From the NCBI GenBank assembly GCA_028875855.1, contig JAGWVA010000046.1, positions 1 through 32,567 on the forward strand: a DNA stretch of 32,567 bases, in the 5' to 3' direction. The notes under the pieces were generated by a model. The model worked only from the letters and a program-made list of their open reading frames with translations, had not been told where the DNA came from and searched no databases. The position numbers and the translations under genes were made by a program. The stretch comes from Paracoccaceae bacterium. Lineage in GTDB: Bacteria > Pseudomonadota > Alphaproteobacteria > Rhodobacterales > Rhodobacteraceae. Shown here one piece after another: positions 7,977 to 16,849 of the stretch (position 1 is the first letter of the stretch; each line of letters starts with the position of its first letter).

Positions 7977-8954
7977 ATGATCCCCGGTGTGTCCAGCCGC
8001 CGCCGCTTCTCCGATCTGAGCGAACAGGAAATCCTCGCGCTTGCGATTTCGTCGGAAGAGGACGACGCCCAGATCTACAGGACCTATGCGCAGCGGCTGC
8101 GGGCGGATTTTCCCGCCTCGGCCAAGATCTTCGACGGGATGGCCAAGGAAGAGGACGAACACCGCCGCCGCCTGATCGAACTGCACCGGGACCGCTTCGG
8201 CGACACGATCCCGCTGCTGCGGCGCGAACATGTGGCGGGCTTTTACGCGCGTCGGCCCGTCTGGCTGGTCGAGAACCTCGGGATCGACACGATCCGGGAC
8301 GAGGCAGAGGCGATGGAACAGCAGGCCGAACGGTTCTACCGCAAGGCCGCCGCGCAGACTCAGGACGCCTCGACCCGGAAGCTGCTGGGCGATCTGGCAA
8401 CGGCAGAGTCGCATCACGGCGAACTGGCCGAGCAGCTGAAGCAGGACCACGTGGACCAGGACGCGAAAAGCGAGGAAGAACGCGCCGCGCATCGCCAGTT
8501 CGTGCTGACATGGGTGCAGCCGGGCGTCGCGGGGCTGATGGATGGGTCGGTCTCCACCCTCGCGCCGGTCTTCGCCGCCGCCTTCGCCACCCGCGACCCG
8601 CATCAGACGCTGCTGGTCGGCCTTGCCTCGGCGGTCGGGGCGGGCATTTCGATGGGCTTTGCCGAATCCGTGGGCGACGACGGCGAAATCTCGGGGCGCG
8701 GCAGCCCGCTCAAGCGCGGCATCGCCTCGGGCGTGATGACGGCGGTGGGCGGGCTTGGCCATGCGCTGCCCTATCTCATCCCCGATTTCTGGACGGCGAC
8801 GATCATCGCCTTCGTCGTCGTGGTGATCGAGCTTTGGGCCATCGCCTGGATCCAGAAGCGCTACATGGAAACGCCCTTTTTCCGCGCGGCCTTGCAAGTC
8901 GTTCTGGGCGGTGCTCTGGTCTTTGCGACCGGGGTTCTGATCGGCGGCGGCTGA
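7977..8954 (+). CDS. mbfA: MbfA, membrane-bound ferritin-VIT1 fusion (iron exporter)
   Basis: A 325-residue fusion. Residues 10-160 are a ferritin/rubrerythrin-like four-helix domain with di-iron ligands: Glu27/28 in ISSEEDD, the ExxH pair Glu59-His62, glutamates near 109-118, and the second ExxH Glu144-His147. Residues 172-325 are a VIT1/CCC1-type membrane domain (LTWVQPGVAGLMDGSVSTLAP, then several hydrophobic helices). In Bradyrhizobium and Agrobacterium MbfA exports iron from the cytoplasm and protects against peroxide and acid stress, under Irr control. GGAG eight bases before the ATG sets the start. The Irr-type box upstream supports the same control here. Confidence 0.93.
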   Translation: MIPGVSSRRRFSDLSEQEILALAISSEEDDAQIYRTYAQRLRADFPASAKIFDGMAKEEDEHRRRLIELHRDRFGDTIPLLRREHVAGFYARRPVWLVENLGIDTIRDEAEAMEQQAERFYRKAAAQTQDASTRKLLGDLATAESHHGELAEQLKQDHVDQDAKSEEERAAHRQFVLTWVQPGVAGLMDGSVSTLAPVFAAAFATRDPHQTLLVGLASAVGAGISMGFAESVGDDGEISGRGSPLKRGIASGVMTAVGGLGHALPYLIPDFWTATIIAFVVVVIELWAIAWIQKRYMETPFFRAALQVVLGGALVFATGVLIGGG

Positions 8955-8974
8955 TCCCCCGCCAAGGGGGAGCC

Positions 8975-9670
8975 ATGACCGACACGCCGATCTATCGCCC
9001 GCTGCCGCTGCCCGACCGGCTGGACCTGACGCCCGAAGAGTCGCTGGCGGCGGTCGAGGCGTTCCGCGACAGGATGCGGCGGCGGCATTCGGTGCGCGAC
9101 TTCTCCGACCGGCCGGTGGATGCGGCGGTGATCGCGGCCTGCATCGCCACGGCCGGCAGCGCGCCGTCGGGCGCCAACCACCAGCCGTGGCATTTCGCGG
9201 CGATCTCCGATCCGGCGCTGAAATCCCGCATCCGGGCGGCGGCGGAGGACGAGGAACGCGCCTTCTATGGCGGGGGCGCGGGCGATGAATGGCTGCGCGC
9301 GCTGGAGCCGATCGGCACCGGCGTGTCCAAGCCGCATCTGGAGATCGCGCCCTGGCTGATCGTCGTCTTCGCCCAACGCTGGGGCGAGAACCCGGACGGC
9401 AGTCGGCGCAAGAATTACTACGTGCCCGAAAGCGTCGGCATCGCCACCGGCTTCCTGATCGCGGCGATTCATCACGCGGGGCTGGTCTGTCTGGAACACA
9501 CGCCGAACCCGATGAAATTCCTGTCCGCGCTGTGCGGCCGTCCCGGTTCGGAAAAGGCGGTGATGATCCTGCCCGTGGGCTATCCCGCCGAAGGCGCCAC
9601 CGTGCCTGCCGCCGCGAAGGTGAAGAAGCCGTTGGCCGAGATCATGACGCTGCTCGCGCCCCGCGACTGA
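8975..9670 (+). CDS. Nitroreductase-fold flavoprotein of the iodotyrosine deiodinase type
   Basis: A 231-residue FMN protein. The N-terminus has RRRHSVRDFSDRPV and AGSAPSGANHQPWHF, the FMN-phosphate binding region of the nitroreductase fold. The middle and end (NYYVPESVGIATGFLIAA, HAGLVCLEHTPNP, GRPGSEKAVMILPVGYP) follow iodotyrosine deiodinase (IYD) closely. Residues matching the three that clamp the halotyrosine zwitterion in IYD are present: Glu94, Tyr98 (ExxxY) and Lys119 in GTGVSKPHL. IYD-type enzymes reductively dehalogenate iodo- or bromotyrosine using NAD(P)H-reduced FMN. It starts 20 bases after mbfA and may share its transcript. The real substrate in this bacterium is unknown. Confidence 0.87.
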   Translation: MTDTPIYRPLPLPDRLDLTPEESLAAVEAFRDRMRRRHSVRDFSDRPVDAAVIAACIATAGSAPSGANHQPWHFAAISDPALKSRIRAAAEDEERAFYGGGAGDEWLRALEPIGTGVSKPHLEIAPWLIVVFAQRWGENPDGSRRKNYYVPESVGIATGFLIAAIHHAGLVCLEHTPNPMKFLSALCGRPGSEKAVMILPVGYPAEGATVPAAAKVKKPLAEIMTLLAPRD

Positions 9671-9769
9671 CGCGCGGCCCTTGCCCTTTCGGTCCGCCGC
9701 ACATATCCCGACAGGGCTGACCTGACCCGGCCAATGGCCCCGATTGACCCGAAGGAAGGACGACACAGC

Positions 9770-10699
9770 ATGATCGAGGTTCTGATCCGCGTCCTGCCCT
9801 TCTTCGCGCTGATCGGCGTGGGCTATCTTTCCGGGCGCAGCCGGTTCCTCAGCGAAGAGGGCGTGGCGGGCATCACCAAGTTCGTCTTCTACTTCGCGCT
9901 CTCGGCCATGCTGTTCAAGTTCGCCTCGAACCTGTCGCTGGGCGAGATCTACTCGACCCCCTTCGTGCTGGCCTACCTGACCGCCTGCACCACGGTCTAT
10001 ATCCTTGCCTTCGTCGTCGCCAAGCTGCGCCGCGTCAGCATGGCCGAAGCGGCGGTCGAGGCGCAGTGCGCCGTCTGCGGCAACACGGGCTTTCTGGGCG
10101 TGCCGCTGCTGATCGCGCTGCTGGGCCCGAAGGCCGCGGGGCCGGAACTGATGGTGCTGACCATCGACATGATCGTCTTCTCCAGCGTCATCACCCTGAT
10201 GATCACCGCCGCGCGCGAGGGGCGCGTCAGCCTTGGCGTGCTCAAGGTGCTGGTCGTCGGCCTCTTGAAGAACCCGATGATCGTGTCGATGGCGCTTGGC
10301 CTTGCGTGGTCGGCGACGGGTGCCGCGGTGCCGCGTCCGGTGAACGACTTCATGGGCATCCTTGGCGGCGCGGCGACCCCCGGCGCGCTGTTCGCCATCG
10401 GCGCCTCGCTTGCCGCCCGATCCGCCGAGCGGGTCGAGGTCGCGGCCTGGCTGTCGTTCTGCAAGCTCGCGCTGCATCCGGCGGCGGTCGCGGTCGCGGC
10501 GCTGATGATCTTTCCGGTGGAACGCTTCGCCGCGCATGTGATGATCGCGGCGGCCTCGCTGCCGGTGGCGGGCAACACCTATATCCTTGCCCAGCACTAC
10601 GGGGTGGCGCCGCAGCGGGTGTCCGCCTCGATCCTGATATCCACGGCGTTTTCCGTGCTGACCGTCTCTGGCGTCATCGCGTGGATCGTCTCTGCCTGA
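9770..10699 (+). CDS. AEC (auxin efflux carrier) family transporter
   Basis: A 309-residue integral membrane protein with about ten hydrophobic helices in two halves, starting IEVLIRVLPFFALIGVGYL. The family signatures GNTGFLGVPLLIALLG near residue 106 and ALFAIGASLA near 208 are present. AEC proteins move small organic anions or related metabolites out of or into the cell; the substrate cannot be assigned. The ATG at 9770 is preferred to 9734 because GGAAGG lies about ten bases upstream. The fghA gene follows after 11 bases, so it probably shares its transcript and may move a related one-carbon or organic acid compound; that link is inference. Confidence 0.88.
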   Translation: MIEVLIRVLPFFALIGVGYLSGRSRFLSEEGVAGITKFVFYFALSAMLFKFASNLSLGEIYSTPFVLAYLTACTTVYILAFVVAKLRRVSMAEAAVEAQCAVCGNTGFLGVPLLIALLGPKAAGPELMVLTIDMIVFSSVITLMITAAREGRVSLGVLKVLVVGLLKNPMIVSMALGLAWSATGAAVPRPVNDFMGILGGAATPGALFAIGASLAARSAERVEVAAWLSFCKLALHPAAVAVAALMIFPVERFAAHVMIAAASLPVAGNTYILAQHYGVAPQRVSASILISTAFSVLTVSGVIAWIVSA

Positions 10700-10710
10700 C
10701 GGAGGAAACG

Positions 10711-11541
10711 ATGAAAACCCTTTCCGAGAACCGCGCCTTTGGCGGCGTGCAGGGCGTCTATACCCACGCGTCCGACGCCTGCGGCTGCGACATGACCTTT
10801 GGCCTGTTCCTGCCCGAAGCCGCGCAGGAGGGGCCGGTTCCGGTCCTGTGGTATCTGTCGGGCCTGACCTGCACGCATGAGAATGCGATGGTGAAGGCGG
10901 GCGCGCAGCAATGGGCGGCCGAGCAGGGCATCGCGGTCGTCTTCCCCGACACCTCGCCGCGCGGCAAAGGGGTGGCCGATGACGCCGCCTATGACCTTGG
11001 GCAGGGCGCGGGCTTTTACGTGAACGCGACCGAGGCGCCGTGGTCGAAGCACTTCCGCATGTGGGACTACGTGGCCGAGGAACTGCCGCGGCTTCTGTTC
11101 AACGCCTTCCCGGTTGCGGAAGAACTTCAGGCGATCTCCGGCCATTCGATGGGCGGGCATGGCGCGCTGACGCTGGCGATGGCCTTTCCGGGACGGTTTC
11201 GTTCCGTCTCGGCCTTCGCGCCGATCGCGCATCCCGCGGCCTCGGACTGGGGGCGCAAGCAGTTCACCGCCTATCTTGGCGCGGACGAGACGAAATGGGC
11301 CGCGCATGACGCGACCCTTCTCATGAAGAAACGCGGCTTCGACGGTCCCCTGCTCATCGATCAGGGCACCAGCGACCAGTTCATCGACCTGCTGATGCCC
11401 GAGGCGCTGATTTCGGCCATCGCCACGCGGCGGCAGCCGGCGACCTTCCGGATGCAGAAGGGCTACGACCACAGCTACTTCTTCGTTTCGACCTTCATGG
11501 AGGACCACATGGCCTTCCATGCCGACGCGCTGTTCGCGTGA
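10711..11541 (+). CDS. fghA: S-formylglutathione hydrolase
   Basis: A 276-residue serine hydrolase of the esterase D family that splits S-formylglutathione into formate and glutathione, the step after AdhI. The catalytic triad is Ser145 in GHSMGGH, Asp222 in QGTSDQF and His254 in GYDHSYFF. The start YxxxS-type loop [12 protein letters not shown], which forms the oxyanion hole and carries the reactive cysteine region, is intact. GGAGG sits six bases before the ATG. Its stop overlaps the next gene (GTGA), making it the first of five coupled genes. It is well separated from adhI, so the two are regulated apart or through a common regulator. Confidence 0.96.
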   Translation: MKTLSENRAFGGVQGVYTHASDACGCDMTFGLFLPEAAQEGPVPVLWYLSGLTCTHENAMVKAGAQQWAAEQGIAVVFPDTSPRGKGVADDAAYDLGQGAGFYVNATEAPWSKHFRMWDYVAEELPRLLFNAFPVAEELQAISGHSMGGHGALTLAMAFPGRFRSVSAFAPIAHPAASDWGRKQFTAYLGADETKWAAHDATLLMKKRGFDGPLLIDQGTSDQFIDLLMPEALISAIATRRQPATFRMQKGYDHSYFFVSTFMEDHMAFHADALFA

Positions 11542-11993
11542 TCTATGTCGATGCCGATGCCTGCCCGGTGAAGGCCGAGGCCGAGCGGGTCGCGACGCGG
11601 CAGGGCGTGGCGCTGGCCTTCGTGTCGAACGGCGGCCTGCGCCCCTCGGCCAATCCGCTGGTGCAGATGGTCTATGTCCCCGACGGCCCGGACGAGGCCG
11701 ACAAGTGGATCGCCGACCGCGCCGGGCGTGGCGACGTGGTGGTGACCGGGGATATTCCGCTGGCCGCGAAATGCGTGGCCGCCGGGGCGCGGGTGCTGCG
11801 CCACAACGGCGAGGTCTTCACGCCCGCCAACATCGGACAACTGCTGGCGACCCGCGACCTGATGGCCGACCTGCGCGCCGCCGATCCGTTCCGGCAGGGC
11901 GGCGGCAGGCCCTTTACAAAGGCGGACCGCTCGCGTTTTCTGGATGCGCTCGACCGCGAATTGACCGCGGCACGCAAAGAGGCATCCGCATGA
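11538..11993 (+). CDS. yaiI: YaiI/YqxD family protein (UPF0178)
   Basis: A 151-residue soluble protein with the family start [11 protein letters not shown] and the block [16 protein letters not shown]. The fold resembles PIN-like nucleases, with conserved aspartates near residues 4, 6 and 70, but no reaction is established for the family. The GTG start overlaps the fghA stop (GTGA), and its own stop overlaps the next ATG, so translation is coupled on both sides. Family call is firm; function unknown. Confidence 0.93.
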   Translation: MIYVDADACPVKAEAERVATRQGVALAFVSNGGLRPSANPLVQMVYVPDGPDEADKWIADRAGRGDVVVTGDIPLAAKCVAAGARVLRHNGEVFTPANIGQLLATRDLMADLRAADPFRQGGGRPFTKADRSRFLDALDRELTAARKEASA

Positions 11994-12613
11994 CCCGGCC
12001 CGAGGCGGTGGTTTTCGACATCGGCAACGTGCTGATCGAATGGCAACCCGAACGCTATTACGACCGGGTGTTCGGCGAGGCGCGGCGGCGGGCGCTGTTC
12101 GACCGCATCGACCTTCACGAGATGAACGACCGGATCGATCGCGGCGCGGATTTCCGCGCGACGGTCTATGAAACCGCCGAGGCCCATCCCGACCTCGCCG
12201 AGGAAATCCGCCACTGGCACGACCGCTGGCTTGACCTTGCGACGCCGGAGATTCCCCGGTCGATCCGCCTTCTGCGCGCGCTTCGCCACCGTGGCGTCCC
12301 GGTCTTCGCGCTGACGAATTTCGGCGTGGGCAGTTTCGATCTGGCGCTCCGGCATTATCCGTTTCTTGAGGAATTCGACCGCAAATACGTCTCGGGCCAC
12401 ATGCAGGTGACGAAACCGGACGCAAGGATCTACGAAATGGTGGAAGCGGATTGCGGGATCGCGCCGGGCGCGCTTCTGTTCACCGACGACCGGCCCGAGA
12501 ACATCGCCGCCGCGGCAGCCCGCGGATGGCAGACCCACCTGTTTGACGGGCCGCAGGGTTGGGCCGACCGTCTGGTGGCCGAGGGATTGCTGAGCGAAGG
12601 GGAAGCGGCATGA
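11990..12613 (+). CDS. HAD-superfamily hydrolase (YihX-like)
   Basis: A 207-residue haloacid-dehalogenase-fold protein. Motif I is VFDIGNVL with nucleophile Asp10; the usual second aspartate is replaced (DxGN), as in YihX-type sugar phosphatases. Motif II is ALTNFG (about 104-109), motif III includes the lysine in VTKPDARIY (about 142), and motif IV is LFTDDRPEN (about 163). A helical cap lies between motifs I and II. It probably removes phosphate from a small metabolite; the substrate is not readable. It overlaps both neighbours by ATGA. Confidence 0.9.
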   Translation: MTRPEAVVFDIGNVLIEWQPERYYDRVFGEARRRALFDRIDLHEMNDRIDRGADFRATVYETAEAHPDLAEEIRHWHDRWLDLATPEIPRSIRLLRALRHRGVPVFALTNFGVGSFDLALRHYPFLEEFDRKYVSGHMQVTKPDARIYEMVEADCGIAPGALLFTDDRPENIAAAAARGWQTHLFDGPQGWADRLVAEGLLSEGEAA

Positions 12614-13527
12614 CCGTGAAGATGATCGGCCCCGAGATCGAGCCGCAGCTGAGCTGGTCCGGCCTGACGGAGGCGCTGGAAGCCGGTCACCGGATGCCGC
12701 GCGCGAAGATCGGCGACACCTTGCTGCAACAGGGCAAGAACACGCTTCTGTCCCGGTCGGCCTGGATCGCGGGGATGGGGATCGCGGTGAAGTCGGCCAC
12801 GATCTATCCGGGCAACCCGGCCAACGGCCTGCCCTCGGTCAACGGATCGGTCTGCCTCTTTTCCGAAGACATCGGCGTGCTGGAGGCGCTGGTGGATTTC
12901 GGCCTTGTCACCAAGTGGAAGACCGCGGGCGACAGCCTTCTGGCGGCAAAGAAGCTCGCCCGCCCCGACAGCCGCGTGATCCTGCTGGTGGGCGCAGGCG
13001 CGGTCGCACGCTCGATGGTCGAGGCTTACGGCTCGGCTTTTCCGGGCGCGCAGTTCATCGTCTGGAACCGCTCGGCCGAAGGGGCATCGCGCTTTGCCGC
13101 CACGGTGCCGGGGATGACGATCACCCATGACCTTCCGGGCGCCGTCGCGGCAGCCGACATCATCTGCACGGCCACGATGGCGACCGAGCCGCTGATCCGG
13201 GGCGACTGGCTCAGCCCCGGCACCCATCTTGACCTGATCGGCGCCTACCGCCCCGACATGCGCGAGGTGGACGACCGCACCCTGCAACGCGCACGGCTTT
13301 TCGTGGACAGCCGCGAAACGACGCTGGAACATATCGGCGAGTTGAAGATCCCCCTGCACAGCGGCGCGATCGCGCCCGGTGCGGTGCTGGCCGATTTCTA
13401 CGACCTGGGGGGGGGCAGCTTCGCCCGGCGCTCGGCCTCGGACATCACCATCGCCAAGAACGGCGGCGGCGCGCATCTGGACCTGATGACCGCCCGCTAC
13501 ATCCTGGAGGTCGCACGCCGTCGATGA
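12610..13527 (+). CDS. Ornithine cyclodeaminase / mu-crystallin family protein
   Basis: A 305-residue NAD(P)-binding enzyme. Lys61 in AVKSATIYPGNP and Asp216 in GAYRPDMREVD match catalytic positions of the family; the nucleotide site is GAGAVA at 128-133. Family members include ornithine cyclodeaminase, ketimine reductase and small imino-acid reductases. One oddity is Lys104 in KWKTAGDS, where most relatives carry arginine (RTAA), a residue that binds the substrate carboxylate. This argues against a confident ornithine cyclodeaminase label. It overlaps both neighbours by ATGA. Confidence 0.9.
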   Translation: MTVKMIGPEIEPQLSWSGLTEALEAGHRMPRAKIGDTLLQQGKNTLLSRSAWIAGMGIAVKSATIYPGNPANGLPSVNGSVCLFSEDIGVLEALVDFGLVTKWKTAGDSLLAAKKLARPDSRVILLVGAGAVARSMVEAYGSAFPGAQFIVWNRSAEGASRFAATVPGMTITHDLPGAVAAADIICTATMATEPLIRGDWLSPGTHLDLIGAYRPDMREVDDRTLQRARLFVDSRETTLEHIGELKIPLHSGAIAPGAVLADFYDLGGGSFARRSASDITIAKNGGGAHLDLMTARYILEVARRR

Positions 13528-14465
13528 TCTGGTTCCTGTTCCTTGTTCTTCTGGGTCTGATCGTCACCCCCTTCGTGGTGGAACTGCGACGCCCGCCGAT
13601 GGATGCACGCGCCCGGCGCGAGGCGACGGGGGATTTCGTCGAACTGACGGACGGCGTGACCTATTACGAATGGCACGGGCCATCGCGCGGGAACGTGGTC
13701 GTGTGCATCCACGGGCTGACGACGCCCAGCTATATCTGGCGGCCTTTGGTGGACCGGCTGACCGGGCTTGGCCTGCGCGTGCTGACCTATGACCTGTATG
13801 GCCGCGGCCTGTCCGACCGCCCCGCGGGGCGGCAGGACCGGGCCTTTTTCGTGCAGCAACTGGACGAGCTTCTGACCGCGCTCGAGGTGAACCGCTCGGT
13901 CACCCTTCTGGGCTATTCGATGGGCGGCGCCATCGCCACGGCCTTTGCCGTCGATCACCCCGAACGGGTAGATCGGCTGATGCTGATCGCGCCCGTGGGC
14001 CTTGGCCACAGAATGAGCCGCTTCCTGACCTTCTGCGCCGAGGCGCCCGTGGTGGGCGAATGGGCAATCCGGCTGCTGGGCGGCGTGATGCACCGGCGCG
14101 GCGTGGACCAAAGCCTGCCGCCCGATCCCGCGCTGCCCGATTTCACCACCCGCGTCGCGGGCGAGATGGGCATCCGCGGCACGCTGCCCGCCGTGTTGTC
14201 GAGCCTGCGCAACATGATGGAAGAGGACATGGCCCTGCCGCATCGGCGTCTGGCCGATACCGGCCTGCCGATCGTCGCGGTCTGGGGCGAGGCGGACAGG
14301 ATCATCCCGCTATCGGCAATGGGCCGGCTGACGCAGATCAATCGCAGCGCGCGCCAGGTGCAGCTTCCGGGCGCGACGCACAGCCTGCCCTATACCCATC
14401 CCGACCAGATCATGGATGCGCTGACCGATACGCTGCACGCAGGCACGGTTCCCGCGAAACGATGA
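13524..14465 (+). CDS. Alpha/beta hydrolase, membrane-anchored N-terminus
   Basis: A 313-residue hydrolase. Residues 1-20 are strongly hydrophobic (IWFLFLVLLGLIVTPFVV) and could be a membrane anchor or uncleaved signal. The catalytic triad is Ser132 in GYSMGG, Asp258 in GEADRIIP and His286 in GATHSLPY; the oxyanion motif is CIHGLTTP. Such proteins act as esterases, lipases or C-C bond hydrolases. It is the last of five coupled genes, overlapping the cyclodeaminase-like gene by ATGA, and converges with map with three bases between stops. Substrate unknown. Confidence 0.9.
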   Translation: MIWFLFLVLLGLIVTPFVVELRRPPMDARARREATGDFVELTDGVTYYEWHGPSRGNVVVCIHGLTTPSYIWRPLVDRLTGLGLRVLTYDLYGRGLSDRPAGRQDRAFFVQQLDELLTALEVNRSVTLLGYSMGGAIATAFAVDHPERVDRLMLIAPVGLGHRMSRFLTFCAEAPVVGEWAIRLLGGVMHRRGVDQSLPPDPALPDFTTRVAGEMGIRGTLPAVLSSLRNMMEEDMALPHRRLADTGLPIVAVWGEADRIIPLSAMGRLTQINRSARQVQLPGATHSLPYTHPDQIMDALTDTLHAGTVPAKR

Positions 14466-14468
14466 CGC

Positions 14469-15278
14469 TCAGCGCCAGGTCGGATGAAACCGGCCGGCGG
14501 GCGACAGGGTGAAGATCTCGCATCCCGTCGCGGTCACGCCCACGGAATGTTCGAACTGCGCCGACAGGGACTTGTCACGCGTCACCGCCGTCCAGTCGTC
14601 GGGCAGCACCTTCGTCTCTGGCCGACCAAGGTTCACCATCGGCTCGATCGTGAAGAACATGCCCTCTTCCAGCACCGGCCCGCTGCCTGCGCGGCCATAG
14701 TGCAGGACGTTCGGCGGCGCATGGAACACGCGGCCCAGACCGTGGCCGCAGAAATCGCGCACCACGCTCATGCGGTTGGCCTCGACAAAGCTCTGGATCG
14801 CGTGGCCGATGTCGCCGAAGGTCGCGCCGGGCCTGACCGCCTCGATCCCCTTGAACAGCGCGTCATGGGTGACCTGAATCAGCCGCTCGGCCTTGCGGCT
14901 CAGCGCGCCCGCGACATACATCCGGCTGGTGTCGCCGAACCAGCCGTCTAGGATCACCGTCACGTCGATGTTCAGGATGTCGCCGTCCTTGAGCACCTTC
15001 GACCCCGGAATGCCGTGGCAGACGACATGGTTCACGCTGATGCACGAGGCGTGCTTGTAGCCCTTGTAGCCGATGGTGGCCGAGATCGCGCCCAGTTCGG
15101 TCACGCGGCGTTCGATGAAGGCGTCCAGCGCCTCGGTCGTGACGCCGGGCTCGACGAGGTCGGCCACCTCGTCAAGGATCTGCGCCGCCAGTTTCCCGGC
15201 CGCATGCATCCCGGCGAAATCCTCCGCCTCGTAAATCCTGATGCCGTCCCGCGTGATGCGGCCCCGCGTCTCGTCCAA
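14469..15278 (-). CDS. map: Methionine aminopeptidase, type I
   Basis: A 269-residue enzyme that removes the initiator methionine from new proteins. The five metal ligands are Asp105, Asp116, His179, Glu212 and Glu243, and His88 in VNHVVCHGIPG assists catalysis. The length is close to the Escherichia coli enzyme, with a short N-terminal extension and no type II insertion. The promoter must lie in the 135-base divergent region shared with the CinA-like gene. Function is essentially certain from the complete active site. Confidence 0.96.
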   Translation of the reverse strand: MDETRGRITRDGIRIYEAEDFAGMHAAGKLAAQILDEVADLVEPGVTTEALDAFIERRVTELGAISATIGYKGYKHASCISVNHVVCHGIPGSKVLKDGDILNIDVTVILDGWFGDTSRMYVAGALSRKAERLIQVTHDALFKGIEAVRPGATFGDIGHAIQSFVEANRMSVVRDFCGHGLGRVFHAPPNVLHYGRAGSGPVLEEGMFFTIEPMVNLGRPETKVLPDDWTAVTRDKSLSAQFEHSVGVTATGCEIFTLSPAGRFHPTWR

Positions 15279-15413
15279 TTCGGGCCTCTGACTTTCCTGA
15301 ATTCCGAGCCTTTAGATAGTCAAAACCGCCCGGCTTGGCCAGACCCGCGCCTTCGGGTTTGAAAGCGGCATCGGCGCGGCCTATACCGCGTTCAAGCCAA
15401 GAGGGAGAAAGAG

Positions 15414-16139
15414 ATGCCGAACCCAACGGCCGCCATGCTGGTCATCGGCGACGAAATCCTGTCCGGCCGCACGCGCGATTCGAACATGCACCACCTTGCC
15501 GGGCAGTTGACCCGCCACGGCATCGTGCTGAAAGAGGCCCGCGTCGTCGCGGACGAGCAGCCCGCCATCGTCGCGGCGGTGAACGCGCTGCGGGCGGCCC
15601 ATGACCATGTGTTCACCTCGGGCGGGATCGGGCCCACGCATGACGACATCACCGCCGATGCCATCGCCGCCGCCTTCGGCGTGACGATCGACGTGCGCGA
15701 CGATGCCCGCGCGATCCTTGCCGCCCATTACGCCCAGACGGAGACCGAACTGAACGCGGCGCGGCTGCGCATGGCGCGGATCCCCGATGGCGCCAGGCTG
15801 ATCGACAACCCGGTAAGCCGCGCGCCGGGCTTCAGCCTTGGGAACGTGCATGTCATGGCGGGCGTGCCTTCCGTCTTCGAGGCGATGGTCGCCTCGGTCC
15901 TGCCGACGCTGACGGGGGGCGATCCGCTCCTGTCGCAGAACATCCGCGTGATGCGGGGCGAGGGCGAGATCGCCACCGCCCTTGGCGCGCTGGCGGCAGA
16001 GTTCCCCGACCTGTCCTTCGGCTCTTATCCCTTCGTGCGCGACGGCGTCTATGGCACGAACCTCGTCGTGCGCGGCACGGATGCCGTGCGGCTGGATGCG
16101 GCGATGCTGCGGCTGTCGGCGATGGTGGAGACAGCGTGA
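15414..16139 (+). CDS. CinA N-terminal-like / molybdopterin-binding domain protein
   Basis: A 241-residue protein of the MoaB/Mog fold, the N-terminal domain of CinA (competence/damage-inducible protein A), without the C-terminal nicotinamide-nucleotide amidase domain. Signature blocks are VIGDEILSGRTRDSN near the N-terminus and VFTSGGIGPTHDD at about 65-77, where relatives bind a nucleotide or pterin. Stand-alone versions are common in alphaproteobacteria; suggested roles include hydrolysis of ADP-ribose-type nucleotides, but this is not proven. GGGAGAAAGAG precedes the ATG. Its stop overlaps the GNAT gene (GTGA). Confidence 0.88.
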   Translation: MPNPTAAMLVIGDEILSGRTRDSNMHHLAGQLTRHGIVLKEARVVADEQPAIVAAVNALRAAHDHVFTSGGIGPTHDDITADAIAAAFGVTIDVRDDARAILAAHYAQTETELNAARLRMARIPDGARLIDNPVSRAPGFSLGNVHVMAGVPSVFEAMVASVLPTLTGGDPLLSQNIRVMRGEGEIATALGALAAEFPDLSFGSYPFVRDGVYGTNLVVRGTDAVRLDAAMLRLSAMVETA

Positions 16140-16846
16140 CGCCCGAGATTCGCAGCACGATCGAAGCCACATGGCCGGCGGCCGCGCTCCACCGGGTGGG
16201 GCCATGGCTGATCCGCGAGGGGCGCGGCGGGGGCAAACGCGTCTCGGCCGCAAGCGCCGAGGGGCCGGTGACCGCCGCCGATCTGCCGGTGATGGAGGCC
16301 GCGCAGGCACGGCTGGGGCAGCCGCCGCTGGTCCAGATCGCCGGCGAGGCGCCCGAGACGGACGCGCTTCTGGCCGAGGCCGGATATGCGGTGGTCGATC
16401 CCGTCGTGGTCTATGCCGCGCCGGTCGAGCGGCTGACGGGCGAGGTGCCGCACCTCGCGGCCTTCACCGTCTGGCCGCCGCTGGCGGTCCAGCGCGAGAT
16501 CTGGGCTGAGGGTCACATCGGCCCGGACCGCTGGGCCGTGATGGATCGGGTTACGGGACCGAAGACCAGCCTGTTCGCCCGCGCCGACGACCGCCCGGCG
16601 GGCACCGGCTTCGTTGCGATCCACGAGGGAATCGCCATGCTCCATGCGCTGGAGGTGCTGCCCGGGCTGCGCCGGCGAGGCGCTGCCGGGCACATGCTGC
16701 GCGCGGCGGCGAACTGGGCTGCGGCAAACGGCGCCACGACATTTTCACTCGTCGTGACCGAGGCGAACGCGGGCGCGCGCGCGCTCTATGCTTCCCTCGG
16801 CATGGAGGTTGTGGGACAGTATCACTACCGCATGAAACAGGCCTGA
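16136..16846 (+). CDS. GNAT family N-acetyltransferase
   Basis: A 236-residue acetyl-CoA-dependent acetyltransferase. The acyl-CoA-binding motif is at about residues 176-186 (VLPGLRRRGAAGHML), followed by AAANWAAANGATTFSLVV and NAGARALYASLGMEVVGQYHY, which complete motifs A and B of the family. The N-terminal 100 residues are less conserved and may be a degenerate GNAT half. The GTG start overlaps the preceding stop. Substrate is unknown: it could be a small amine, an amino acid or a protein N-terminus. Confidence 0.87.
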   Translation: MTPEIRSTIEATWPAAALHRVGPWLIREGRGGGKRVSAASAEGPVTAADLPVMEAAQARLGQPPLVQIAGEAPETDALLAEAGYAVVDPVVVYAAPVERLTGEVPHLAAFTVWPPLAVQREIWAEGHIGPDRWAVMDRVTGPKTSLFARADDRPAGTGFVAIHEGIAMLHALEVLPGLRRRGAAGHMLRAAANWAAANGATTFSLVVTEANAGARALYASLGMEVVGQYHYRMKQA

Positions 16847-16849
16847 CCC

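Noticed and set aside
8861-10597. Minus-strand frame of 578 codons across the nitroreductase and AEC genes
   Set aside because: Low-complexity Arg/His/Gly-rich translation with no motif; both genes beneath it are well supported.
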